Shown: positions 33,236 through 45,120 of the stretch, in pieces
Layout: each line of letters opens with the position of its first letter
Numbering within the stretch: the stretch's first letter is position 1
Assembly: GCA_021397835.1 (NCBI GenBank)
Contig: JAJFZO010000724.1
Span: 781,001-845,000 of the forward strand
Source: Moringa oleifera
Taxonomy: Eukaryota; Streptophyta; Magnoliopsida; Brassicales; Moringaceae
Length of the DNA: 64,000 bases
Direction of reading: 5' to 3'
Program-made: the position numbers and the translations under genes
The notes under the pieces: model-generated
The model's database searches: none
Told to the model about the DNA's origin: nothing
Seen by the model: the letters and a program-made list of their open reading frames with translations, nothing else

Positions 33236-33362
33236 AAGGCTGGATGAATCCAAAGTGAGGCACAAGCGACCCTGGATGAATCCGAAGTGTCGGACAAGAG
33301 CCTTCTCGTCTTGTTGCACGAGTGTCGTCTTGTCTTCTTGGACGAGTGTCCCCTCGTAATTG
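33236..33362 (-). repeat. Tandemly repeated relic of a UBP12-like second exon
   Basis: On the minus strand, two short units repeat. About 33350-33300 has 'gacactcgt' followed by an 'aagacaaga'-type stretch, twice. About 33300-33240 has 'cacttcggattcatccag' and then 'cactttggattcatccag', 32 bases apart. The text resembles exon 2 of the UBP12-type gene (residues QEDEEMLVPH), for example QQDEKALVRHFGF. A donor-like gtaagg follows at about 33235. The 32-base period is not a multiple of three, so the exon cannot stay in one frame. Confidence 0.6.
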
Positions 33363-35605
33363 ACTAGTACCTTAAATACTATTATCAAGCTTTACTTTTC
33401 TCAGTCCAGCTTTTTCAAAGATAAAGCTCCTTTTAAGATAAAAGCAAATTCAAAGGAAAGTAAATACCTTTTATGTCTTTCTTCATTTTCTCCCATGCCC
33501 ATTGCTTAAGCGAGAAGGCATTCATCTGCCCAGCGAGGTCAAGGATATACCCTTTTTATAATGAAAAGTTTTACTAGTTTTGTTTTTGGCCGTTTACCTG
33601 TAGATTTCAAGTCAACGGAAGGCATAATGCTTGGTTCGTGCATGATTCTCCTAGGGTAGTGAGATACAGAAATTCCACCATCTTTGATAAAACCAAAGAA
33701 CTTATTTTCTCTCCCTATAAATAATAAAAGTTGCTCACTTCATTTCTCTTTGCGTGATGGGTTTTCCCTAAGTGTTCAATTTTAAACGCATTTGTTGAAA
33801 ACCAGAAAAAGATGAAGCATGCTTGAAATCTTCGTGGGCAGGCCGAAAGGAGTAGGGAACCTTACCCTTTAGAACCTCAAGTTACATTCCATGATTTACT
33901 CGGATTGTGATCCAACTCAATGAGTTTTAGTTTAACTGGTATTTAGAATTAAACTTATTCATTTATAATCAAATAAATCCTGAGTTTTAAGAAAAAAAAT
34001 TTTGATGCAGTAATACAAAAAAATTTAAAATTTATTTTTTATCATATATTTTTTAAAAAAATATTATAAATTATAAATTTTGATTTAAGACTAATTAAAT
34101 AAATTAATCAATCAAGTCTATTTAATTAGTTATATTTAATTAAATTTATATAATAAATTTTATAAATACATAAAATTAAATTTATAAAAAATCAATGATG
34201 TATTTTTTATATGTTTAATTTATATATTTTTATAAGTTAATTTATGTATTTATTTTTATTTAAAATTTATCAAATAAATAATAATATAAATTATTCATTA
34301 ATTTTATTGATTTTTATATTATTTGTAAAAGTATCACTAGAGTTTGAATTTATTAACTGAATAATTTTTATATTATATTATTAATATTATTTTACATGTT
34401 AAAATTTATTTATTTATTTATAAATTTAAAAATAATAAATAAAATTTTTTATTTAATTAATTTATATAAAAATTTATTAAATTAACTTACTTATTATTAT
34501 TTAAAATTTATTGAATTAAATATTTAAAATTTAATAAAATAATTTATAAATATAATTTTATCCATAAATTACCGAACCACATTTTTAAATCATCAGCAAA
34601 TTCGACCCGACTCAGTATTGTAATAACCCATTGAATTTAATTACATATTGAGTTCGGATCATGGGTCGCCTTGACCCATTCACGACCCTGAATGTACAAC
34701 GTGTAAAAAGACTATTACTCCTTGCCCTAGTGAGGCAAATATACGTAGTTGCTTGCAATGCTGTAGCCTTTCCTTGTGTATTAAATCAATGGTAGACTTA
34801 TTTTCCTGCTTAAAAATTAAAAAAATTTAAATTATGTGTCGCAAATTCTTGAATTAGAAAATTAAAAAATTTTCAGTGTTGCAATTTATTTCACTTGTTA
34901 AAAAATTCTTTTTCTTTTATTTTTAAAAAAGTAATTAAAATATATTTATTTAAATTATTGCATTTAAAAATCGCATAAATATCATAAATAAAATCCACAA
35001 ATAACATTATAAATATTTATTGTTTTCATCAAATCAAGTTTCCAATTAATAAACAAAACAAACTTGGTCCATTGATATACAACCTTGACTCAAAAATTTT
35101 ATAAAAAAAAAGTGCACTTAGGGTGTTTAATTTAAATGAAAAAAATGTGATTTTTTTAAAAATGTATTTTTTATTAATTCAATAAATTAATAAATCTTTT
35201 ATATTAGAATTAATTTAGACATCCACACATGACATATATGTTTCCAAATGGAGTGAACAGTAGGACTCCACCTTCGTTTCCTCTATTAAAAAGTCGTAAG
35301 TTGATGCACAGACAACTTCCAATTACAGAACTCCAGCCCACAGCATCAACTCTTAAAACAAGGGCTTCCTTTGAACTGTGGATTTAATACTCCATGCCCA
35401 GCTGTTGTTTTGCATGCCAGCAGCCGTTGGAACTCTCTCTGCCGTCATGCATGCACGCGACGTGTCATCTTTTAGTAACACTTTCACTTCCAAGTGTGCC
35501 ACAAAGGATCAGAACGGCATAAAACAAAAGATATATAACCATTGTTTCAAGTTTGGACAGCTAGCTTTGCCGTCAAACCCGTTAGCTAAGGTTGGTGGTG
35601 ACGAT
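33363..35605. other. Intergenic DNA between divergent MATH-CC and USP genes
   Basis: 33.4-33.9 kb has mixed composition and may hold regulatory DNA of the MATH-CC gene. 34.0-35.2 kb is very AT-rich, with a short stretch at about 34570-34690 rich in 'gacccg/gggtc' words that may be a transposon end. The USP promoter should lie just left of 35.35 kb; 'ctattaaaaag' at about 35283 is a TATA-like candidate. The 5' leader runs to 35605 and has an in-frame upstream ATG at 35414. Confidence 0.45.
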
Positions 35606-36676
35606 ATGGAGACGACGAGTGCTGAGGGAGGGGTAGGTCTAGCGATGGCGATGGAGCAGCAGCAGCCGCTGGTGGAAGGCAGGAAGATAAAAGTGATGGT
35701 GGCGATTGATGAGAGTGATAGTAGTTTCTATGCACTCAGGTGGGCTCTTGATAGACTCTTCAGTTCTCTGAGTGCAACGCCTGAAGCCAGCCAGGAGGGC
35801 GGCATGTTCACGCTGGTCCACGTTCAGCAGCCCTTCCCGCTCTACGTCTACCCAGTTGGACCTGGTGCCCCCACAGGTCGTCTCTTCTCTTCCCCCCCCT
35901 GCTTCCTCTCCCCATCTCTCTCTCTATATATATGTCCACTTCCCTTGCCGTATATTTTGCTTTTATGAGCTCTAGATCTGGTTTTTTTCTTCTTGCTATC
36001 TTAACAAAATTTGTGAAGGGTACTGTTTATCTGCACCAGATGTTCGCATATTAATCACTACAGTTATGATTAATTATATGCAGAACTATACGCAGCCTCT
36101 ACAGGGCTGGAACTTGTAAGGAAAGCACAAGAAGAAGGTTCAGCAGCCTTACTCGACCGGGCCTTGCGGATCTGCAAAAACTATAGGGTAAGTTTGACAG
36201 TTTCTCCTGATTTTCTAAAGAGAATCCTCTCTCAGATACTAAGATGCCAGTTTTTGGGCTCGAACATAGATCTGTCTCTATACTTGTTAAATATGAATTC
36301 CTTGATAGTGATGACTTGGGCATTGACGGACCGGTGTGCAGATCAATGCAGAGACTCTGATTCTGAAAGGGGACCCGAAAGAAATGATTTGTCAGGCAGT
36401 GGAGCAACTGCACATTGATCTCCTCGTTGTGGGTAGCCGTGGGCTTGGCAGGCTCAAAAGGTAGTATAGCTTTCCAAGCATGTTAGTTAGATTATCATCT
36501 TCATCAGGAACCAAATTTTATTACTTGGTGATTGATTATCATTAATCCTTGGTGGTCGCAGAGCATTCCTAGGAAGTGTGAGTGACTACTGTGCACATCA
36601 TGCCAAATGTCCCGTGCTCATCGTGAAGCCACCCAAGGAGAACCAAGCCACAGCAGGAGGAGGAGGAGCCAAGTAA
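35606..36676 (+). CDS. Universal stress protein A-like, ATP-binding type
   Basis: Small cytosolic or nuclear UspA-fold protein; plant members bind ATP and act in stress responses, some as phosphorylation targets. Four exons: 35606-35876, 36084-36187, 36342-36460 and 36562-36676, all GT-AG, giving 202 residues. The first strand is IKVMVAIDESDSSFYALRWA, with the acidic residue that starts the nucleotide fold. The ATP-binding motif G-2x-G-9x-G-S is complete (GSRGLGRLKRAFLGS, residues 156-170) and is split by the last intron. CPVLIVK ends the fold. The ATG at 35606 is chosen because it gives a usual length; the frame is open further upstream, with an ATG at 35414 and a later one at MAMEQQQ. The tail is Gly/Ala-rich. 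The gene is divergent from MATH-CC on its left. Confidence 0.93.
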
Positions 36677-39410
36677 CAGGCACCAATCTGGTTCATGTTG
36701 TGAATGTAATGTTTGCTTTGGGGTTCGTTATAATTAAAGCTCACTCATTTTTTAAAATAACTTTAACATTCTAAAGCTATCCATCTTCTATTTTTTTTTT
36801 TTTTAATCTTTTCATTCTTTAAGTAAGTAAACACTCTTCATTCTTACTAGTCTTTTGCTTATTTTATTTTTTTTTTTTAAAATTCTCTTATTTTTTCTCT
36901 TATTCTCATTTACACAAACAAATATTTACAAGAACAAAGATAAAGATAAAGAAATTGAGAAATAAGTGATGATGAAATCATAAGAATAAAAAAATAAAAG
37001 TTATGTCATTCTTAAAAAAGAAATGATATTTGATTTAAAAATTATTCCTACAAATTTCTCCTTACTAGAAAAAGATTCTCTCAAATTTTTTATAATTTTT
37101 AAAATCTACTAATCACACTTTAATAATCCTCTCAAAATATTCTCAAAACTTCTCTTTAAAAAATCTCTTGAAAGTTCTCTTCACAACCTTCTCTAAAATT
37201 GTCTCCCCCCGCCCCCTTTGTTTGGCCAAAGAAAGGGGTTTTTATAAGCTTTAATTCCCCCCTTAAGATGTAGTCTAAACCTATTCCATGCAGGCAGTCT
37301 ATTACCTCTAAGCAGTATGTAGCTGCATGCAAGCAACAGAATGCTGCATGTCAGCAGCATACAACTAGTAGTTGAATCAATCTTTTTATCTTTTAATTAA
37401 AATATAATCACTGAGGTAGCCTATTTTAATACATTTTTTAACGAATTTTTTTTAAAATAATAAAAAAATCAAATACCAAAATCTTTTATTGACAATTTCT
37501 TAAGAAACTATCCAAAATAAAAATTATGATTCAAAATTTTTGTCGAAAATTACTTCGAGAATCATTGAAAAAATAACATTTTTTGGGTCGGTTTTTATAA
37601 ACCATTCTATCAAGAATGGTCACAGTTATGACAACTTAGCTCTGAACTGATTTTAAGCCCATTGACAACTGCATAACTAAGCCCCTTAATACATCCAAAT
37701 GACACTGCATCTTCAAGCAAACATTCACCATTTAAAACAATCAAACAACTCTTAAACATCAAAACCAACAATGAGCTGAAACCAAAGCATCATAGATAAA
37801 ATGATAAATCAAGTCAAACAACACATAAACGAGGAAATCACAAAGATTACGGCAAATTGGCAACATCCAGGGTCCAACCTCATTGAGTAAGAAGCCTTAT
37901 TAATCCACTCATAGTTATAAACTGTTTAATAAGCTCAATATCAGTGGCTTCATGTTCATCAATCTCACCTAATTTCGATAGAGATGTGATTCAAAACAAG
38001 CTAACTACAAAGCACTGTTATTGTCTATATAAATTCAATTTAAGAAATTGTACTAAGGTAAACTATGCTTTCATTTCTATAGTTCATATTGGATTTTAAA
38101 ATTATCATTTTAATTTTGAATGAAACAATTGGTTCTTTTGTATTTTCAATTTGGATCAATGTGATTTTTCTCTATCGTTTTAATTAAGTCAACAAAAATT
38201 AAATCACATAACCTAATTTAAAGAACAGATTTGAAAATATAATAAAAATAAACCTTATCTAGCATAAAACAGTGGTTTAAAATCTCTACTTTGTTTCATT
38301 ATTTTGATGTATTTTTCTTATTTATTTTAATCTTTGTTTTTTAGTCTCATTTTTTTTTATATCTTTCTCTCTTTTTTATTATTTTTTAAAAATAAATTTA
38401 TGAACAGCCCCTGTCTACTGAAATACTTTGAAAGATTTCACCTAAAAAATAATAATAAAACATTTAGATTTCTCATATTAGATACTGAAGATCTTCCGAT
38501 CAAAGCCCATAAACCAATACTGGTTTAATAATATTTGTTGAGTAAATATAATTTAGAATTAAAAAATATTATCTATTAATTTTTATTTTAAAATTTAAAA
38601 TATTTTTAATAAATTATGATTGATAAAAAATAATTAAATTAAATTTTATAAAAATTTAAAAATTAAAAATATTTAAATTAAACATTTTATATTATGAATT
38701 TTGATTTGAAATTTTTTATAAATGCAAAAAATTATTTAAATTAGCATCACAAAAAATTAATTTTTTAAATATTAAAAATGTTTTTTTAAATTTTATTCTA
38801 AAAAATTTAAAAATTTTATAATAAATAATTTATAAATCAAAAATAATTTAAAATTAAAAAATTAACTATAATAAATATAAAATTTGTTCAAATTATTTTA
38901 AAGATATTTTAAAGATAAAAATATGCTTACTTTTGATAATAATTTAAATTAAAATCTACATATTAATTATTTTTTACTGATTAAAATTTATTTTTAAAAT
39001 TTAAATAAAAATAAAAAATAAATATTTCTTAAGTTTTTAAATAATATTTATTATATGTATATGTGTATATATATATATATATATTTGTACTTTGTCTAAG
39101 TAAATTGCAATTTCATCTTATATGATTTATTTTCTTTTATTTTCATACTATAAATTTTGTATAAAAATGTTCCAGTTGAAAACCTTACATCAAGTAAATG
39201 TAAAGGTTCTTGTTTGTTTTTTCTGAGATCACGGTACGGAAAGAATTTGACACTGCTATCAATTTGTCTGGAGGGACTTTTAGTTTTAGGGTATACCCTT
39301 GTTGGTGAACCCACTTCGTGAATCGTGAGTTCTTGTTGGTGTACACAGTATATCATTGTTTTTGTTAGTCTTGGAATACTATCCTACAACTGAGAGGAGC
39401 AAATACGGTC
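36677..39410. other. Intergenic DNA and 5' flank of the zinc-knuckle gene
   Basis: Begins with the USP 3' region. Pyrimidine-rich and A-rich stretches follow. At about 37310-37365 are repeated 'gctgcatg' and 'cagcag' words that can form small hairpins. 38.5-39.1 kb is nearly pure A/T. No convincing coding frame: a 64-codon plus frame at 38334-38528 has no domain. Confidence 0.45.
39050..39085 (+). repeat. TA microsatellite
   Basis: Alternating TA with a few G interruptions, about 330 bases upstream of the zinc-knuckle start codon. Likely polymorphic in length. Confidence 0.85.
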
Positions 39411-42400
39411 ATGGCAACACAGGAACTCGAAGGGAAACAAGTGCCCATTATCTTGATAACCAGCAGTCCAGAATCAAAGATTGAGAGGATGAGATCTAAA
39501 CATGAAGAGTACAGAGACATTGCTGATCTGACTGGTTTCGAGAATCTGAAAGCTATGTTACAAGCAGAGGCTTTTAGGAGGAGGAAGAATAGAAAGAAAA
39601 AGAAGAGAAATCTTGAGTTACAAGCTCAGAAGGTACCAACTCCGTGTGTTACTGGATTTTTCTGTCTTGTTCTTTTGCTTTATGTTTTTAGTGTTTTCAT
39701 TGAATGATTTCTTTTCTTTTAATGTTTGGTTATTCGGAAAGGTGGAAAGGAGAACAGGAATGTGCCTGAGTAAAAGTAAACCAAGTCTTTGATTTTCCCC
39801 TCTACCTGTCTTGTCAATTCAATTACAAGCTCAAATCTTTTTTTCTTTCATTCTGGTTTTTGTTTTTAATTCTTTTTGGATGAGCTGTAATCTGCAATTG
39901 TGAGATGTAATTGAATGCTTCCCTTGACGGGGGCTCATACCTTTTAATGGCCAATGGCAAAAGTTAAAGTAGCCCTAGTTGAAAAGTTCTTGGCAATAAC
40001 AAGACATGTCTTTTCGAACTATTATATCTTGTCTTTTGAATTATAAAAATTTAAAATATTTTATTTGATTTCAAAAGTGGTTTACATAGCTTCCTGTTAT
40101 ATAATGTTTTAGTTATTCTGAAACTACCCAATATTACAGATTTAAGCCATCCCTTTGTCTCCAAGTTACAAAAGCCAGTGGGTTCCAAGATGCTGGTTGA
40201 TCAGTTCTAGCATATAGTAGACATGGGCAGCATAGCTTGCAGCATATCTTCTATACCCAAATAAAGGTTCTTGTTTTTGCATGTGTTTGCCTCGAATTTT
40301 GAGGATTTCTGCTCTTCGAGCTACATTTTGTGTACTTTAGTTGGTTTTAGGTTTCTGCTGCATTGGCTACAAGCAGGCATGCAAATGTGAAGGTGTTGAA
40401 CTGTTACTTTAATCTTTTGAATATATGGCTTCAAAAGCTTGTATTTATTTTGAGCTCCTCCGGGTGCATGTCTCGTTAGTTATATATGTTAATGGTTGGT
40501 ATGTGTTGGCTTCCTGGTAAAATGACTGTATGATCTATTGCTAGGTGCCATTTTCCAGTGGTTTTGTAATTTTTTTTTCCACAGTAGATAGTTATTATGA
40601 AGAGGATTATGAAAAGATCAGAAAACTCCATAGGCACTATCCCTAAGAACTAACATTACCCTATATGAAGCTGATATATTAAATTACTAATTATTTTCAG
40701 TACTTGTGCTTGGTTTAGGTTGAAGCTGCAGAAGAAAAAGAGCAAGAAAACTTGGTTAACGATGGGGAAACCATAAACGAAACAGGAGCCGGTGATAGTT
40801 CCAACTCTGTTGAAGTGATTGGTCATTGTTCATTGTCCTTAGAGGACAATGAGCTGGCCTCCGGTATGAATTTATGCAGAAATGCTGAAATGGTGCCAAC
40901 CGAGGCCATTTTGAATCAAAAACGGAGGAGGAGGAGAAGAAGGTGGAGAAGGAAGATAAAATTCATTGTAACGGATGAAACTGTATGTTGAATCAGCCCT
41001 TTTTCCCTGATTCATCTCTTACACCCTACGTGTTTATGGTTACACTAATTTAACTAATTTGATTCTTCTTCACCTTGTCATATGCGTCAAAACTGATACG
41101 TTTCTGATATTTGATAGAAAACAAGTTATTGAAAGGATGGTTTTTTATTTGTGTGAGATTATCTAATAGGATCATATATTAGTATCTGTAACCAAGCAGC
41201 AGATGGCTCTGGTTTGGTAGGATGTAGACTAATCTAAAAGTTTTCTCATAGAAGAGAATAATGATTAAGATGATTAAATCATAGAAAAAGCTTGTAGAAT
41301 ATATAGCAAAACAATGCAGACAAAGAGGGGATTATCTAAGCCTTAACATGTATGGACAAAGTGCTTGTCGTACTGAAAGAGTAACTTGGTTGGGGTGGGG
41401 AAGCTTCTAGCCATTATGGCTGTCAAGGAAGTGAAATATGCAAGAATCGTGGGGGTGAAATAGAAAGTGTTGAATACATTCACTGATTCACTTTAATGTG
41501 CTGACATCTGCTAGTTGCTGAGCTATTTTCTTCAAATTCTGAGTCAGTTATCAATTTGGAAATGCCATATCATATTTGGAGAAGAAATAGGGAGAAAGTT
41601 TGAGATTTTTTATTTCTTACATGAAAAATTAGTTTCTAAAATTTCAGGTTGATATTGCAATGAAGAGGAAGCAGCCAGACAGTGGTCAATGCATACCGAT
41701 GGTGGTGTCACTAAACTCTGAATCGGCTGAGACAAGAGACAATATTGTTCTGCGGAAGCTGCTTGTGAGTCAAATTACCTTGTTAAAATGTTGAATGCTA
41801 AGAAAAACTCTTACTAAGTCCTAATTTGTTGTCTAGCGAAAACCAAGATATTTTGATCCTCCAAATGACAGTTGGGTTGTGTGCTCCAATTGTGGTGAAG
41901 AAGATCACAGAACATTTAACTGTACAGCACAGAAGCGGAAGAAGCCATGCTTCCTTTGTGGAAGTTCCAGGCACCGTTGGAAGCGCTGCAGAGAGGTTTG
42001 TCAGATTCAATTTATATTCATCTTAAGTCTGACTCAGAATTATGTGGTTCTTTGTGCTTCGCTTGATGATGCATGTTCCACCCAACACTATATTTATTCA
42101 TCTTAATCTTTTTGTTTGATCAAATTTAGTACTAGAAAATTTTCTTCTGTACATGCGATTTCCTTTTCAGAAAGAAGGAAAAAGGGAATGATTGTACTAT
42201 ACCAGATATCATGAAGCATAGAAGGGATATCACTTGAATAGTGACATTTGCATATTTCCTCCAGAACTAGAACGTATTGTTTCAGGAATCTACTTAGACA
42301 GTTTTAGCTGGAAAATATCAATGTGGCCCGGGCAAATACACTACTTGAAGCGAAGTGAAAGTTAGCATTGTCTATGAATATCTCAAGATTGTATATCTGT

Positions 42401-43539
42401 GAGATCCCCAAAATATTCTTGGGATCTAATGCTTTCAGCTACTAGGGAAAAGCAGTTGCTGAGGCAATTTTTGATATTTTCACATTTATGAAAATGACTT
42501 GTAGAACTTCGTTTATATGTGATGTGAGACCACTTTGATATTTCTGCAGAACCTTGATTGCTTTGTCCGCAATGGAAGAGGCCATCTTACCATCAATTGT
42601 CTGGAGAAACACCAAGAAAATACCACAAATTCTAGTATTTGTTTAAGATGTGGAGATACAGGCCATGCTATGTTTTCATGTAAAAACGACTATTCACCTG
42701 ATGATCTTCAGGTATTTATCATGTTCTAAATGTTTCCTCATAAGACTTTCTCTCTATTTGACTGCATTCACCTGATAATCATGTTACAGGAAGCAAAGTC
42801 GATGTTGAAATGGTTCTAGCAGCTGATTTAGTTCTGATTAGTATTCTTTATTGATCAGAAAATGCAGTGTTATATCTGCAAGAGCTTGGGCCATCTCTGC
42901 TGCATTGACTTCTCAAACATGGGTCCACAACAAGTCTCATGTTACAACTGTGGCCAGCCTGGCCATTTGGGTTCTGTAAGTTATATTCCTATTTGTTGGA
43001 AAGATAGTTTTTGTTACGACGTACTTTAGTAAATAATGTCACCAGCTTATGAAAGTTATTCTACATGGAATACTTGAAGTCATGCAGAGCCAGAAGTTGC
43101 TTAAAATCCACTGCTTTGTACAAGTGTGGAGATGAAGGTCAATGTGCACAGAGAATCATTAATTATAGGAAGGTTTATTCCAACTGACCCAAAATTTCTT
43201 TAGCTAAGAAATCTCTCACTTTTGCTCACTTTCTCTGCATCTATTTCTTTCTGTCTTGTAGCATGTGCACACACGCAATAGAATCTTGGTCTAGTCCACC
43301 CATGGCACAATTATCAGGACTGATTCTTAATTAATCCCTTGCAGGATGGAGAGGGAGTGAGTGATCTATCAACTCGTTCTGAGAGACTTTCCAATGGAAC
43401 AAGGAGCTCATCGCGATCTAATGCTGCAAAATGGTATGTCCAAATGCTCCAAAATGGAGACAATGAAGCAAATGGTGAATTACAAGTAAACAGTGATCAT
43501 GAAAGATGGGCAAATGAGTGGATCATTAATACACCTTAA
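39411..43539 (+). CDS. CCHC zinc-knuckle protein (AIR1/2-like plant family)
   Basis: Eight exons, all starting and ending between codons: 39411-39632, 40719-40982, 41648-41764, 41837-41995, 42550-42711, 42859-42975, 43080-43172, 43345-43539; 442 residues. A basic N-terminal part (KNRKKKKR, KRRRRRRRWRRK) is followed by zinc knuckles of the C-X2-C-X4-H-X4-C type, which usually bind RNA; related yeast Air proteins work with the TRAMP exosome cofactor, so a nuclear RNA role is likely but unproven. Intact knuckles: CSNCGEEDHRTFNC (218), CFLCGSSRHRWKRC (240), CLRCGDTGHAMFSC (285), and CYNCGQPGHLGSSC (336), split by an intron. CYICKSLGHLCC (312) lacks the last Cys, as I recall its Arabidopsis relatives do. 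Two are damaged: CFVRNGRGHLTINC (258) has Arg for the second Cys, and LYKCGDEGQCAQRI (360) keeps one of four ligands. All exons stay in frame. Convergent with the rhomboid gene. Confidence 0.88.
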
Positions 43540-45120
43540 AACTTTGTCAAATGAGAAGCAAGGAAAAGAGAAACACTGCTTGGATGTTCTCTCTTATATG
43601 CACCATCAAAGATCAAGAGATATTGTGTTCTCTATTTGAGGCCTTCATCTCTCGGTCCTTGATGCCCTCATGAAGAAGTCAATCATAATATTCAAACTCT
43701 GAGTTGCCCAAGAACATCATCTGAGATTTCAGAATTGAAGATCGGTATCTTAGGAACCAGTGAAGTCAGAATAAATGATGATCAGTAAGGAACCTGTTCC
43801 TGCAAATATGCTTGCCAGCTCTATCCAGGTGAGCTGCAGGCAGAAAGTGCAGTTAGGTCATTGTCATGCCTCATTTTGGTGGTGGCGGAGCATCAAGATT
43901 GTGTTTTGTCCACAGTTATTTTTCTGCAACTCTGCATAACAGACTACATTCAGTTTTTGATTACTGTAGATCCTCATTTGTACATGAAGATTTCTGCATG
44001 CTCAAATTGTGGCCTGTATAATTCTATATGTACCGAGAAATCATGGGTCATCTGTTATAGTTCCTCCCAGAAACCATCCATGTTGTTTAATGAGAATGTC
44101 TGAACTATTCTCAGGGCCCAGTTCTTATTCAGGTCAGGGGAAGAAGATTTCCTCTGTTCTGCTCTTCTGGGGAACATAAATAGTAAATCTGAGAGGAACA
44201 TATCAGCCATTTCAGTGGGTTGCTTTTATGCACGGATGCTTCTATTAAAGAGGTCCTGAACTTCCTGAACTACCAGAGCTGCATTTCCAAAAGCTCACTT
44301 GCAGTACAAGGATTTCTTTCACTCTCTGGTTTTCCCAAACATTCTTTCTTATACAAGTAATTTCTCACAGTTGCTAGTCTTGGTTCTCATGCTCAACCTT
44401 GTGATCTGAAAAACTTTGTTGAAACCAAACAAAAATGAGCTACTGAGCAGTTCCTTGCATCCTTTTTCTTTAAATATGTTTAATGGAATAAGATAATGGG
44501 ATAAATATGTGCAATTAGTTCGAAAGAGACTGTTGAATTCAATATAATTAAAGCAAGATTAGAGTCTGAAATTTGTGAGCCAGATATCACAGGAATCAGT
44601 TGACTGTCAACTATTTCATAATGTTGTTTATTGACAAATGACCTGCTACTCATGCACTCCAACATATTTGATGAACGCATCTGCCTCATTAGGTTCAGGG
44701 GGCGAGACACCCAAAAGATGCTACATAAAAGACAGCCTATGAAACTTGGAAGAGGTCAAATGTTGTAAAGGCAATATCGGTACATACTTTCATGAATTTT
44801 GAAGTCATTGTGTCCTTGAAACACGTTTACAGAGCTTTCTATTAGCAGGTGTCAATGCAATTGTCCCTGCCCATAACATTTTCTTTTATCTACTTCGCTG
44901 AATGATGTTAGAACAGCTATACAGTATCCTCGAGACTGAGCTTCAGGAACACACTTCATGATCAGACAACCTGGGCAAGTGACCTCAGTCCAAGGCCTGT
45001 CTCTAATTGTTAAAATAAAAAAAAAAAGTAAATTTGCAAATTACCCCTGCAGATTAAATCACCGTTGTCCCCAATTAGGACAGGAAACCAGTTGCCATAA
45101 ACTGTTTTCTTAAGATAAAT
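43540..45120. other. 3' flanks of two convergent genes
   Basis: The 1.6 kb between the stop codons of the zinc-knuckle gene (+) and the rhomboid gene (-). Its base composition is less AT-rich than other intergenic DNA here, so part is probably long 3' untranslated sequence. Open frames (for example 43861-44103) show no domains. Confidence 0.5.

Noticed and set aside
35378..35605. Longer N terminus for the universal stress protein
   Set aside because: The frame is open but the text is unlike the family and more like leader sequence; the first codon at 35378 is GTG. An ATG at 35414 cannot be fully excluded.
37300..37370. Possible small RNA hairpin with 'gctgcatg' words
   Set aside because: The repeats are short and do not make a long, nearly perfect stem of the microRNA precursor type.
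41798..42106. Frames on both strands around the zinc-knuckle exon 4
   Set aside because: Shadows of exon 4 (41837-41995) running into introns.
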